44,310 nucleotides of DNA from Acidobacteriota bacterium (GTDB taxonomy: Bacteria; Acidobacteriota; Vicinamibacteria; Vicinamibacterales; UBA2999). The position numbers were made by a program, and so were the translations under genes. A model generated the notes under the pieces. It ran no database searches, had not been told where the DNA came from, and was given only the letters and a program-made list of their open reading frames with translations. Of this stretch, positions 31,413 through 40,723 are shown one piece after another (position 1 is the first letter of the stretch; each line of letters opens with the position of its first letter). The stretch covers positions 1 to 44,310 of the forward strand of contig JACPPO010000127.1 of NCBI GenBank assembly GCA_016190945.1, in the 5' to 3' direction.

Positions 31413-31563
31413 TACGCTTACATTTGTGTAATCGCCGTGTCCTGTTCCCGCACACGTAACAGGCGAGCTGTGAGGCGTTTGGGAGGCTTTCAGGTAAGTA
31501 CGACTCGGGCACGCGCTTTGCCACCCTGGCCATAACGGCCAGGGCCCGTGGAACCCCATCCCG

Positions 31564-32745
31564 ATGACCAAATCGCGTCGCCGCACGATACGCCGGACGC
31601 CGCCCACCCGGCTGGCGCGGCCCGCCTCCGCGCGACCAATCGCCTCGCCCGCACCGAGGCGCGCCGGCGATGTGAACGACGCGTTCTTCCGGTACATCGT
31701 GGCGGGCATGCGGAACGGCGTGCTGGCGCTGACCCGCGAGGGCAACCTGGCGCTCATCAACGACGAGGCGTGCCGCATCTTCGGGATCGCGCCTCGCCGG
31801 ACCGATCTCGGACGGCCGATTGGGGACGTGCTGCGCGACCATCCCGAAGTCGTGCGCCTTCTCAACAGCGTGTTCGAGCTGCACCTGCTGCCGAACCGCG
31901 CCGAATTGCGGCTGCGGCCGTCGGGAAAGGTCCTCGGCTACACGCTGGCGCTCGTGGGCGACGACGCGGGCCGCGTTGTCGGCGCGTCGATGTTCTTCAA
32001 GGATCTCACGCGCGTCGAGCAGCTCGAAGAACGCGAGCGGCTACGCGATCGGCTGGCCGCGGTGGGCGAGATGGCCGCGGCGATCGCGCACGAAGTGAAG
32101 AACCCGCTGGCCGGGATCGAGGTAATGGCGGGGCTGCTCCGTCGCAGGATTACGGACGCGCCGGACGCGCAATCGGTGCTGACCGACATCATCAGCGAGG
32201 CCAAGATGGCCAACGCTATCGTGCAGGAGGTGCTCGAGTTCGTGCGGCCGATTCGGCTGCAGGTCGAGCGCACGGCGGTGGCGGATGCGGTGCAGTCGGC
32301 GGTGCAGCTTGCCGACACCAAAGCACGGCGTGGCGACATCAGCGTTGACGTCCGAGTGCCGCGGGGGCTGCCGCTGATCCACGGCGACCAGTATCAGTTG
32401 GCGCAGCTGTTCACCAACCTGCTCATCAACGCCTACGAGGCGATGGAAGGGCGCGGGCGCATCACGATCACCGTCAGGACCATTCGGGTGGACGACGGGT
32501 TCGAGGGGCGGGATGCGGTGGTCGTGGAGCTGGCAGACAGGGGACCCGGCATGCCGCCGGACGTCGCGGACCGGGTGTTCAACCCGTTTTTTACGACCAA
32601 GCCCCAAGGCTCGGGGCTGGGTCTCGCCATCGTCCGCAAGATTGTGGACGCGCATGACGGGAGCATCGATCTGGAGACCGCGCCCGGGCGCGGGACGCTG
32701 ATTCGCGTGACGCTGCCCGTGAGCGGCAGCGAGGAAGGTGCTTGA
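31564..32745 (+). CDS. PAS-containing histidine kinase, NtrB-like
   Basis: PAS region, GEMAAAIAHEVKNPLAGIEVMAGLL, LINAYEAMEGRGR, GSGLGLAIVRKIV. Confidence 0.92.
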   Translation: MTKSRRRTIRRTPPTRLARPASARPIASPAPRRAGDVNDAFFRYIVAGMRNGVLALTREGNLALINDEACRIFGIAPRRTDLGRPIGDVLRDHPEVVRLLNSVFELHLLPNRAELRLRPSGKVLGYTLALVGDDAGRVVGASMFFKDLTRVEQLEERERLRDRLAAVGEMAAAIAHEVKNPLAGIEVMAGLLRRRITDAPDAQSVLTDIISEAKMANAIVQEVLEFVRPIRLQVERTAVADAVQSAVQLADTKARRGDISVDVRVPRGLPLIHGDQYQLAQLFTNLLINAYEAMEGRGRITITVRTIRVDDGFEGRDAVVVELADRGPGMPPDVADRVFNPFFTTKPQGSGLGLAIVRKIVDAHDGSIDLETAPGRGTLIRVTLPVSGSEEGA

Positions 32746-34165
32746 CATGGGCCGGATTCTGATCGCAGACGACCACGACTCGCTCCGCCGAGCCCTCGCG
32801 CAGGCGCTGGCGGAGGCGTCTCACGACGTCGAGGAGGCGCCCAACGGCAACGCTGCGATTGAAAAGCTCCACGAGGGGTTCTTCGACGTTGTCGTGAGCG
32901 ACCTGAAGATGGGCGGCAGCAACGGCCTGGACGTGCTGAAGACCGCCAAGACGCTGCACCCGACGACCGCGGTCATTCTGATGACGGCGTTCGGCTCGGT
33001 CTCCACGGCGGTCGAAGCGATGAAGTCGGGCGCGTTCGATTACGTGCAGAAACCGTTCGAAATCGAGGAGATGGAGGTCAAGATCGACAAGGCGCTCGAG
33101 ATGCGCCGCATGCAGCACCAGATCGATTACCTTCGCCACGCCCAGGGCGACATCTACGACTTCGATCGCCTCATCGGGTCGAGCGGGGCGCTCGAAAAGG
33201 TCCTCGGCGTCGTCCGCAAGGTGGCCAAGAGCAACACCACCGTCCTCGTCCGCGGCGAGACCGGCACCGGTAAAGAGTTGATTGCGGGCGCCGTCCACCA
33301 CAACTCCCACCGCGCCTCGCGCAATTTCATCAAGGTCAACTGCGCGGCACTGCAGGAGAACCTCCTCGAATCAGAGCTCTTCGGCCACGAGAAGGGGGCC
33401 TTCACCGGCGCCGACAAGCAGCGGATCGGCCGCTTCGAGCAGGCTGACGGCGGCACGCTCTTCCTGGACGAGATCGGCGACATGAGCCCCAACACGCAGG
33501 CGAAAATCCTGCGCGTCCTGCAGGAGCACGAATTCGAGCGGCTGGGCGGCACGCGCACCATCAAGGTCGACGTGCGGTTGATTGCGGCCACGAACCGCAA
33601 CCTGACCACCATGGTGGAGTCGGGCGCCTTCCGCGAGGATCTGTACTACCGGCTTAACGTCGTCACGATCGACATGCCGCCGCTCCGCGAGAGGAAGGAA
33701 GACGTGGCGGCGCTCGCGGGGTTCTTCATCAAGCGCTTCTCGGGCGAGTTGAAAAAGAAGATCCAGGGGCTGGACCCCGATGCGCTGAAGCTGCTGATGC
33801 GGTACCGCTGGCCGGGCAACATCCGGGAGCTGGAAAACGCGATCGAGCGCGCGATGCTGCTGGCCGACGGGACCCACATCGCCGCCGAGGATCTCCGGCT
33901 CGGCGACACCGGCTCGCTGGGCTCGCCGCGCGAAGCGGCGTCCATCATCAAGATCCCGCCCACCGGTATCCCGCTCGAGGACATCGAGCGGCTGGCGCTC
34001 ATCGAGGCGCTCAAGATGTCGAACTGGGTGCAGAAAGACGCGGCGGAGCTCCTCGCGATCAGCCCGCGCGTGATGAGCTACAAGATCAAGGTGCTCGGGA
34101 TCGAGTTCCCGCGCGGCCGCCGCGTCCAAGTGCAACAGGAGTCCGCCGCACACGCCGCCGTCTAG
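32738..34165 (+). CDS. Sigma-54-dependent response regulator (NtrC-like)
   Basis: RILIADDHDSLRRAL receiver, [25 protein letters not shown], Fis HTH. ATG 32738 overlaps kinase stop; ATG 32747 also possible. Confidence 0.93.
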   Translation: MLDMGRILIADDHDSLRRALAQALAEASHDVEEAPNGNAAIEKLHEGFFDVVVSDLKMGGSNGLDVLKTAKTLHPTTAVILMTAFGSVSTAVEAMKSGAFDYVQKPFEIEEMEVKIDKALEMRRMQHQIDYLRHAQGDIYDFDRLIGSSGALEKVLGVVRKVAKSNTTVLVRGETGTGKELIAGAVHHNSHRASRNFIKVNCAALQENLLESELFGHEKGAFTGADKQRIGRFEQADGGTLFLDEIGDMSPNTQAKILRVLQEHEFERLGGTRTIKVDVRLIAATNRNLTTMVESGAFREDLYYRLNVVTIDMPPLRERKEDVAALAGFFIKRFSGELKKKIQGLDPDALKLLMRYRWPGNIRELENAIERAMLLADGTHIAAEDLRLGDTGSLGSPREAASIIKIPPTGIPLEDIERLALIEALKMSNWVQKDAAELLAISPRVMSYKIKVLGIEFPRGRRVQVQQESAAHAAV

Positions 34166-34195
34166 TCCCGCCGAGTCTACAACGCAAGACCCGGC

Positions 34196-35191
34196 CTACT
34201 TGTCGTCTGTGGGCCCGGTCCTGCTTTTTGAACCCGCCGTCGCCCGTGGGTGGGCTTTCCGGTACACCTCCAGCAACTGCGCCGCATTCACATGCGTATA
34301 GCGCTGCGTCGTCGACAACTGCACGTGGCCCAGCAGCTCCTGAATCGCGCGCAGATCGGCGCCGCGCTGGAGCAGATGGCTTGCGAAGGAGTGGCGCAGC
34401 GCGTGCGGACTGATACCGAAGCGCGTGCTGCAGCCTGACACATAGCGTGCCACCAGCCGCTGCACGCTCCGTCCGGTCAGCCGCGTGCCGCGGGCATTCA
34501 CGAATAACGGGTCCAAATCGGCTTTGGGCTTTGGGCCGTGGGCCGTGGGCCGTGAGAGGTGGGTCTTGGGCCTCCGCGCGGCGCACAGCGACGCGCGGTC
34601 CGTGTACCACGCGCGCAGCGCCTTCTGCGCGCTCGTGTTGAACGGCACGAGCCGCTCCTTGGCACCCTTCCCTGTCACTCGCACGATTCGCGCGTGCAGA
34701 TTCACATCCTCGACGTCCAGCCCGACGAGCTCGCTCAGGCGGAGGCCCGACGCGTAAAACAGCTCGAGGATGGCACGGTCCCGACGCCCAAGGGGGCCAG
34801 CGGTATCGGGCGCCTCGAGCAGCCGCGACATCTCGTCCACCGAGAGGTGCGCCGGCACCCTGTGCTCACGCTTGGGTGAAACGGCCAGCGCGGTTGGATC
34901 GATCTCTATCCACCCTTCACGCCGCAGGAATCGCACGAAGGTGCGCAGCGCGGAGAGCTTTCGCGCCACCGACGCGCGCGACTGGCCGAGTCGGTACAGC
35001 TCCGCCATGTACGCGCGGATCACGCTCAGGCCGAGGTCGCCAGGCTTGACTCGGTCCTGCGCTTTGTCGAGATGCGTTGCCGCGAATTCGAGCAGCTGCG
35101 ACAAGTCGCTCTGGTAGGCCGCGGACGTGTGAACAGACGTGTTGCGATTAAGACGCAAATAATCGAGAAACTCGTAAAGCTGCTGCTGCAC
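34196..35191 (-). CDS. xerC: Tyrosine recombinase XerC
   Basis: SVARKLSALRTFVRFLRREG, YASGLRLSELVGLDVEDVNL, HALRHSFASHLLQRGADLRAIQELLGHVQLSTTQRYTHV. Position after trmFO supports XerC over XerD. Confidence 0.9.
   Translation of the reverse strand: MQQQLYEFLDYLRLNRNTSVHTSAAYQSDLSQLLEFAATHLDKAQDRVKPGDLGLSVIRAYMAELYRLGQSRASVARKLSALRTFVRFLRREGWIEIDPTALAVSPKREHRVPAHLSVDEMSRLLEAPDTAGPLGRRDRAILELFYASGLRLSELVGLDVEDVNLHARIVRVTGKGAKERLVPFNTSAQKALRAWYTDRASLCAARRPKTHLSRPTAHGPKPKADLDPLFVNARGTRLTGRSVQRLVARYVSGCSTRFGISPHALRHSFASHLLQRGADLRAIQELLGHVQLSTTQRYTHVNAAQLLEVYRKAHPRATAGSKSRTGPTDDK
34520..34572. repeat. CCCAAAG/CCCACGG heptamer tract inside xerC
   Basis: gctttgggctttgggccgtgggccgtgggccgtgagaggtgggtcttgggcc, in frame, encoding PKTHLSRPTAHGPKPKA. 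Confidence 0.75.
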
Positions 35192-35201
35192 CGGCTGCCT
35201 T

Positions 35202-35277
35202 GGGCGAACCTACCAGCCTTCGCGCTTGGCGCGTCGGCGGCCCGCCGACGCCTTGGCGGAGGCGGGAAGATCCGCCC
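35202..35277. repeat. Short copy of TIR-bounded dispersed element
   Basis: Imperfect TIRs GGGCGAACCT / AGATCCGCCC; blocks shared in opposite orientation with 25592-25736. Confidence 0.65.
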
Positions 35278-35282
35278 CTACA

Positions 35283-36743
35283 TTAGCCAACAGCCTTGCC
35301 GGTGTAGGGGCCGACCTTCAGGTCGGCCCCCATCCAGTCGTCCAACGCGCGCAAGGCGCGTTCGGAGATCGCCAGCTTGCGGTCCCGCCGCTTCTTGCCC
35401 CGAGCGTTGTCGAAGGGCTTTGGGTCCGGTTCCGGCGCCGTTCGACCATCGCTCACGGCGGCCCGAGCGGAGTCGAGGACCGGGGCCACGATGCCGAACG
35501 TGATGTTGGTCGGCTGGTAGTTGCGAGGGTCGGCGTGTGAGACGTAGTACGCCAGCGCGCCGATGGCGGTCGTCCGCGGCGGCACCCGCGGCTCCTCGCC
35601 CCTCACGAGCGCGGCGGCGTTCCGGCCGGCGATCAGGCCCGAGGCGGCGGACTCGACGTAACCCTCAACGCCGGAGATCTGTCCCGCGAAAAACAGATCG
35701 TCGCGCGCCTTCGTCTGCCATGTCTCCCGCAGCACGGTCGGCCCGTTGATGTAGGTGTTGCGGTGCACCATGCCGAAGCGCACGAATTCCGCGCCCTCGA
35801 GACCGGGAATCAAGGCCAGCACACGGGCCTGCTCTCCCCATTTCAACTGCGTCTGGAAGCCAACGAGGCTGAAATGATCGCCCGCAAGATCGTCCTGACG
35901 AAGCTGGACGGCGGCGTACGGAGGCCGACCCGCGCGTGGATCGACGAGGCCCACCGGCTTCATCGGCCCAAACCGCAGCGTGTCGCGGCCGCGGTGCGCC
36001 ATGACTTCGATGGGCAGGCACCCCTCGAAGAACTTCACCTTGTCGAAGTCGTGGACGGTCGCCGACTCCGCAACCGTCAGCGCGTCATAGAAACGGTCGT
36101 ACTCTTCTCTGGTCAACGGACAGTTCAGGTAGTCGCCCTGTCCGCCATCGACGCCGCAGGCAGGGGTCAGGGGAGCCGATCCCCGGACGCTCCGGTCCCA
36201 CCGCGACGCGCGGAAGACCTTCGTCATGTCGATGGTCTCCGCAAGGACAATCGGGCTGATCGCGTCGTAAAAATACAGCTGCTCGCCACCGATGAGCGCC
36301 GCGATATCGGCCGACAACGAGTCCGACGTCAACGGCCCGGTGGCGATAATCAGCGGAAACATCGAGGCGTCGGTAGGTACCCGCGCAACCTCCTCGCGCG
36401 CGACGGAAATAAGCGGATGTAAGCGGATCGCGTCGGTGATGGCCTGCGAGAAACGCTCGCGATCCACAGCGAGCGCCACGCCCGCCGGCACGCGATGCTC
36501 GTCGGCCGTACGCATGACCAGCGAGCCGAGGCGCCGCATCTCCTCCTTGAGCAGGCCAACGGCGTTATCGATCTTGTCACCGCGGAACGAGTTGGAGCAG
36601 ACCAGCTCCGCCAGGCGGTCGGTCTTGTGCACCGGGGTCGGACGCACGGGACGCATCTCGTGAATGACGACGCGCACGCCGAGCGACGCCGCTTGCCACG
36701 CGGCTTCGGAACCGGCGAGACCGCCGCCGAGGATGTGAATCAT
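35283..36743 (-). CDS. trmFO: Methylenetetrahydrofolate-tRNA-(uracil-5-)-methyltransferase TrmFO
   Basis: IHILGGGLAGSEAAWQAASLGVRVVIHEMRP, CSNSFRGD, GVDGGQGDYLNCPLTREEYDRFYDAL, GQISGVEGYVESAASGLIAGRNAA. Confidence 0.96.
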   Translation of the reverse strand: MIHILGGGLAGSEAAWQAASLGVRVVIHEMRPVRPTPVHKTDRLAELVCSNSFRGDKIDNAVGLLKEEMRRLGSLVMRTADEHRVPAGVALAVDRERFSQAITDAIRLHPLISVAREEVARVPTDASMFPLIIATGPLTSDSLSADIAALIGGEQLYFYDAISPIVLAETIDMTKVFRASRWDRSVRGSAPLTPACGVDGGQGDYLNCPLTREEYDRFYDALTVAESATVHDFDKVKFFEGCLPIEVMAHRGRDTLRFGPMKPVGLVDPRAGRPPYAAVQLRQDDLAGDHFSLVGFQTQLKWGEQARVLALIPGLEGAEFVRFGMVHRNTYINGPTVLRETWQTKARDDLFFAGQISGVEGYVESAASGLIAGRNAAALVRGEEPRVPPRTTAIGALAYYVSHADPRNYQPTNITFGIVAPVLDSARAAVSDGRTAPEPDPKPFDNARGKKRRDRKLAISERALRALDDWMGADLKVGPYTGKAVG

Positions 36744-36762
36744 GCAGGCCTCGGACCGGGCC

Positions 36763-39501
36763 TCAGGCGCCGGCGGCTTTGCGCCGCGCGCCGCGCGTGG
36801 CGGCGCGAGCCGGGGCGGCTCTGCGGCGGCCGGCCGCGCGTCGTGGCGACGGCACGGCGTCGCGGCGAGCCTCGATCAGCGCGGTCGCCTGCTCGAAGGT
36901 GAGGGCCTCCGGATTCAACCCCTTTGGAATCGACGCGTTAGTGGTACCGTCGGTCACGTAGGGCCCATAACGACCCGCCAGCACGCGCAGCTTCGCGGTG
37001 CCCTGCGTGAGCTCGTGCAGTACCTTCTTCCGCGCCGACGACGGCCGGCGCCGCGACCGCTTCGGCGCGCGCACCAGCGCAAGCGCCGCGTCGAAGGAAA
37101 TGTTGAAGACGTCGCCCTCCGACTCGAGCGAACGGAATTCATCGCCGTGCTTCACGTACGGACCGAAGCGCCCAAAGTTCGTGGTGATCGGCTCGTTGTC
37201 GTCCGGATGCAACCCCACGACGCGCGGGAGCGAGAGCAGCCTGAGCGCCTCGTCCAGCGTAATCGTCGACTCGGTCATTCCAGCCTGCAGCGACGCCCGC
37301 TTCGGCTTCTCCACCGTCGCACCTCGCACCGTCGCACCTCGCACCGTTTCGTCAGGTGTCTCACCAAGCTGGACGTAGGCACCGTACCGCCCGTTCATCA
37401 CGTAGACGCTCAGACCGGTGGCCGGATCGACGCCGACCGTGCGCGGCCCCTCGGCTTTGGCACGCACCAGATCGAGCGCCCTGTCGACGGTGAGATCCGC
37501 CGGCGCAATGTCATCGGGCAAGGACGCCGTACGGCCGGGGCCGCCGTCGGCCACCTGCACAAACGGACCGAAGCGTCCGATTCGAACGCGCACGGGATCG
37601 CCGCCCTCGGGATCGGCCCCGAGGTCGAGCAGCGGGTAATCGGCTTTCTCGGCGCCATCCTCGACGGCGGGCAGCAGGCCACGGTGCTTCTTGTCGCCGT
37701 AGTAGAACTGCCGGAGAAAGGTGACCCATTCCCGTTCACCCCGCGAGATCTCGTCGAGGTCGTCCTCCATCTCCGCCGTGAAGTCGCTCTCGACGAAGTC
37801 GCCGAAGTGATCGCGCAGGAGCTTCGTCACCGCGAGCGCCGTGAAACTCGGGACGAGCGCCTTGCCCTGGCGGAACACGTAACCGCGGCGCACGATCGTG
37901 GCAATCGTCGGCGCATAGGTGGATGGGCGGCCGATGCCCAGGCGCTCGAGTTCCTTGATGAGCGCTGCCTCCGTAAAGCGCGCGGGCGGTGCTGTCTCAT
38001 GCCGCTTGGAGTCAGTGCCGAGGAGCGTCAGGGCCGTGGAGCCGTCCGTGTGAATGCGATCGCCAACCGTGCAGTGCGGCAAAATGGTTTCTTGCTCCTC
38101 GAGCTCCGCGGCCGGGTCGTCGCTGCCTTCCACATACGCACGGCGGAACCCGGCAAACTCGATTGCCTTGCCGCTGGCCGTCAGCACGGCCACCTCGCCG
38201 TCGGCACCCGTGGCCGAGATCTCCATCGTCGTTCGCAGCACGCGCGCATCCACCATCTGCGACGCCATGGTGCGTTTCCAGATCAGGTCGTATAGCTTGA
38301 GGTCGTCGGGATCGAGGATGCGCTCAAGCTGGCTGGGTGCCAGCCGGAAATCGCTGGGACGGATGGCTTCGTGCGCTTCCTGCGCGTTCTTGACGCGTGT
38401 CTGGTAGCGGCGTGGCGCGTCGTAATACTCGGCCCCGAACATTTCGCGGATGACGCGCGCCGACTCCCGCAGCGCCTTGTCCGACAACGTCGTGGAGTCG
38501 GTGCGATGGTAAGTAATCAGTCCTTCCATCTCCCCGTTCCCGATATCCTCACCCTGAAACAGCCGCTGCGCCGCCTGCATCGTCCGCTCCGTGGAGAACC
38601 CAAGCTTGCGGCTCGCCTCCTGCGTCAGGGTAGACGTCGTAAAGGGCGGCGCGGGCCGCTCGGCGCCCGGCCTCTGCTCGACGGACGACACGGTCCACGG
38701 TACGTTGCGACAAGTCGCGTTCACGAGGCGCCGCGTCGAGGATTCGTCGAGCAGCCGCACATGCTGGTTGCGAAGCGCGCCGGTTTGCGCGTCGAAATCC
38801 TTGCCGGTGGCGACGCGCTGTTCGTCGAGGCGAACGAGCGTTGCGACGAACTCGCGCCCGTCTCCCTTGAGCGTGGCCTCGAGATCCCAGTACACGGAGG
38901 GATGAAACGCCCGCCGCTCTTCTTCGCGTTCGACTATGAGCCGGACGGCGACGCTTTGCACCCGCCCGGCGCTCAGCCCCGTCTGCACCTTCTTCCACAA
39001 CAGCGGCGACAGCGTGTAGCCGTACAGCCGATCGAGAATCCGGCGGCTCTCCTGCGCCCGTACGAGGTTCTCGTTGACCTCGCCTGGGTGGTCCAGCGCT
39101 TCCCTGACGGCGTCTTCGGTAATTTCGTGGAAGACGATGCGGCGGACCGGAACCTTTGGCTTGAGCAGTCGCGCCAAGTGCCAGCTGATCGATTCGCCTT
39201 CGCGGTCGGGGTCGGTGGCAAGCAACACCTCGGACGCGTCCTTGAGCGCGGTCCTCAGGTGGGCCACCTGCTTCTTCTTGTCACTCGGGACGACGTAGTA
39301 GGGCGTGAAGTCGCGCTCAACGTCCACGCCCATGCGGCCCCAGTCCTTGGCCTTGATCTCCTTGGGGACATCGGAGGCCGATTCGGGCAGGTCGCGAACG
39401 TGGCCGAAGCTCGCCTCGACGCGGTACTTTGCGCCGAGGAAGCGGCCCAGCGTCTTTGCTTTCGCGGGCGATTCGACAATGACAAGCGGTCTGGCAGTCA
39501 T
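36763..39501 (-). CDS. topA: DNA topoisomerase I
   Basis: LVIVESPAKAKTLGRFLG, TDPDREGESISWHL, ITYHRTDSTTLSDKAL, C-terminal GRYGPYV-type repeats. Confidence 0.97.
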   Translation of the reverse strand: MTARPLVIVESPAKAKTLGRFLGAKYRVEASFGHVRDLPESASDVPKEIKAKDWGRMGVDVERDFTPYYVVPSDKKKQVAHLRTALKDASEVLLATDPDREGESISWHLARLLKPKVPVRRIVFHEITEDAVREALDHPGEVNENLVRAQESRRILDRLYGYTLSPLLWKKVQTGLSAGRVQSVAVRLIVEREEERRAFHPSVYWDLEATLKGDGREFVATLVRLDEQRVATGKDFDAQTGALRNQHVRLLDESSTRRLVNATCRNVPWTVSSVEQRPGAERPAPPFTTSTLTQEASRKLGFSTERTMQAAQRLFQGEDIGNGEMEGLITYHRTDSTTLSDKALRESARVIREMFGAEYYDAPRRYQTRVKNAQEAHEAIRPSDFRLAPSQLERILDPDDLKLYDLIWKRTMASQMVDARVLRTTMEISATGADGEVAVLTASGKAIEFAGFRRAYVEGSDDPAAELEEQETILPHCTVGDRIHTDGSTALTLLGTDSKRHETAPPARFTEAALIKELERLGIGRPSTYAPTIATIVRRGYVFRQGKALVPSFTALAVTKLLRDHFGDFVESDFTAEMEDDLDEISRGEREWVTFLRQFYYGDKKHRGLLPAVEDGAEKADYPLLDLGADPEGGDPVRVRIGRFGPFVQVADGGPGRTASLPDDIAPADLTVDRALDLVRAKAEGPRTVGVDPATGLSVYVMNGRYGAYVQLGETPDETVRGATVRGATVEKPKRASLQAGMTESTITLDEALRLLSLPRVVGLHPDDNEPITTNFGRFGPYVKHGDEFRSLESEGDVFNISFDAALALVRAPKRSRRRPSSARKKVLHELTQGTAKLRVLAGRYGPYVTDGTTNASIPKGLNPEALTFEQATALIEARRDAVPSPRRAAGRRRAAPARAATRGARRKAAGA

Positions 39502-39541
39502 TTAATAGTCTTTGGTCTCTCGTGAAAGATTTGAATTCACA

Positions 39542-40573
39542 CTAACACGTTCGTCTCTGCCGCATGAAACGGCCTCCCCCGACCCGCTGCACGTGACCCT
39601 GGAGTTCCAGCTCAAGCAGGCGCGGCAGCAGCCGAACGCCGTCGACGCCGGATATCGCGGCCAGCCCGTCGAGATCGTAGGCCTGTCCGGCGTGCATCAG
39701 CCGTAGCAGCGGATCGCCGGAAGTGCTTGACCGTGCGTCACTTGATGCGTCGACGCCGGCCGACGCCCCGGCAAGTGGCCAACCAAGCTCTTCTACGATA
39801 TCGTCCGCGCACTCCACAATCTTTGCCCCGTCCCGAATGAGCGCGTGCGCGCCCCGGTTTCGCCCGCTCAGCACGTTGCCCGGTACCGCCATCACATCCC
39901 GGCCCTGTTCAAGGGCACAGGCGGCGGTAATCAACGAGCCGGACTTTTCACTTGCCTCGATGACGACGACGGCTCGCGACAAGCCGCTGATGAGACGATT
40001 GCGCATCGGAAAATGAAACGCGAGCGGCGGCGTGCCAGGCGGATACTCGCTGAGCACGAGCCCGTCCCGTGAGATCTCACCGGCAAGCGCCGAGTGTTCA
40101 CGTGGATAGATACGATCGACTCCGGAACCGAGGACGGCGATTGTCCGGCCCGAACGAAGGGCGCCGCGATGAGCGGCGGAATCGACACCGCGCGCAAGAC
40201 CGCTCACGACCGTGATGCCCAGCGCCGCGAGATCGGCACCGAGCCGCGCCGCGGTCTCGAGCGCCACGGCCGATGCGGCCCGCGATCCGACAACGGCGAC
40301 CGCGGGCGCGCGGAATCCGTCCAGGGCGCCGCGGTACCACAGCACCGGCGGCGCGTCCGGAATCGCAAGCAGCGCGGCGGGAAAACGCGGATCGTTCCAC
40401 GCGAGCACGCCGGTCCCCGCGGCTTCCGCGCGCATGCGCACGGCGCGCGCACGGTCGTGGAGTCGACGTGCCTCTTCGAGAAGGACGGGGTCGTCAGCTC
40501 GGAGGCGACCGGCGAGACCGACACGTGACAGATCGGGGATGAGCGACAGCGCAACGGCCTCATCCAGCGTCAT
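39542..40573 (-). CDS. dprA: DNA processing protein DprA
   Basis: AVVGSRAASAVALETAARLGADLAALGITVVSGLARGVDSAAHRGAL..GSGVDRIYPREH..FHFPMRNRLISGLSRAVVVIEA. Confidence 0.95.
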   Translation of the reverse strand: MTLDEAVALSLIPDLSRVGLAGRLRADDPVLLEEARRLHDRARAVRMRAEAAGTGVLAWNDPRFPAALLAIPDAPPVLWYRGALDGFRAPAVAVVGSRAASAVALETAARLGADLAALGITVVSGLARGVDSAAHRGALRSGRTIAVLGSGVDRIYPREHSALAGEISRDGLVLSEYPPGTPPLAFHFPMRNRLISGLSRAVVVIEASEKSGSLITAACALEQGRDVMAVPGNVLSGRNRGAHALIRDGAKIVECADDIVEELGWPLAGASAGVDASSDARSSTSGDPLLRLMHAGQAYDLDGLAAISGVDGVRLLPRLLELELQGHVQRVGGGRFMRQRRTC

Positions 40574-40693
40574 GAGGTCTCCTGCCGGGCGCCAAGCCCG
40601 GCCGCGCTCGCCGCGGGGGGGCCGAAAACGACAAAGAGGCCCGGCACCCCCACCGCGACCTGCGCAGCGATGGCACCCGACCTCGCTGGCTTG

Positions 40694-40723
40694 ATTATAG
40701 GCGGCGGATCCGCCACTTTGCAA
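40694..40723 (-). promoter_or_regulatory. Candidate dprA-operon promoter with palindrome in the spacer
   Basis: Minus strand TTGCAA-N18-TATAAT; spacer contains perfect GGCGGATCCGCC (40703-40714). Confidence 0.45.

Noticed and set aside
31382-31563. Cyclic-di-GMP or other known riboswitch before the NtrB-like kinase
   Set aside because: Looked for the GEMM-I CGCAAAGCC/GNRA pattern and for TPP, cobalamin and fluoride signatures on both strands; none fits. Kept only as an unassigned structured spacer.
35202-35332. CRISPR-like array from repeated GC-rich palindromes
   Set aside because: Only one copy of each unit locally, no regular spacer structure and no cas genes.
36742-39525. Long plus-strand ORFs (517 and 384 aa) opposite topA
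   Set aside because: Complement of strongly conserved TopA; no domain signal.
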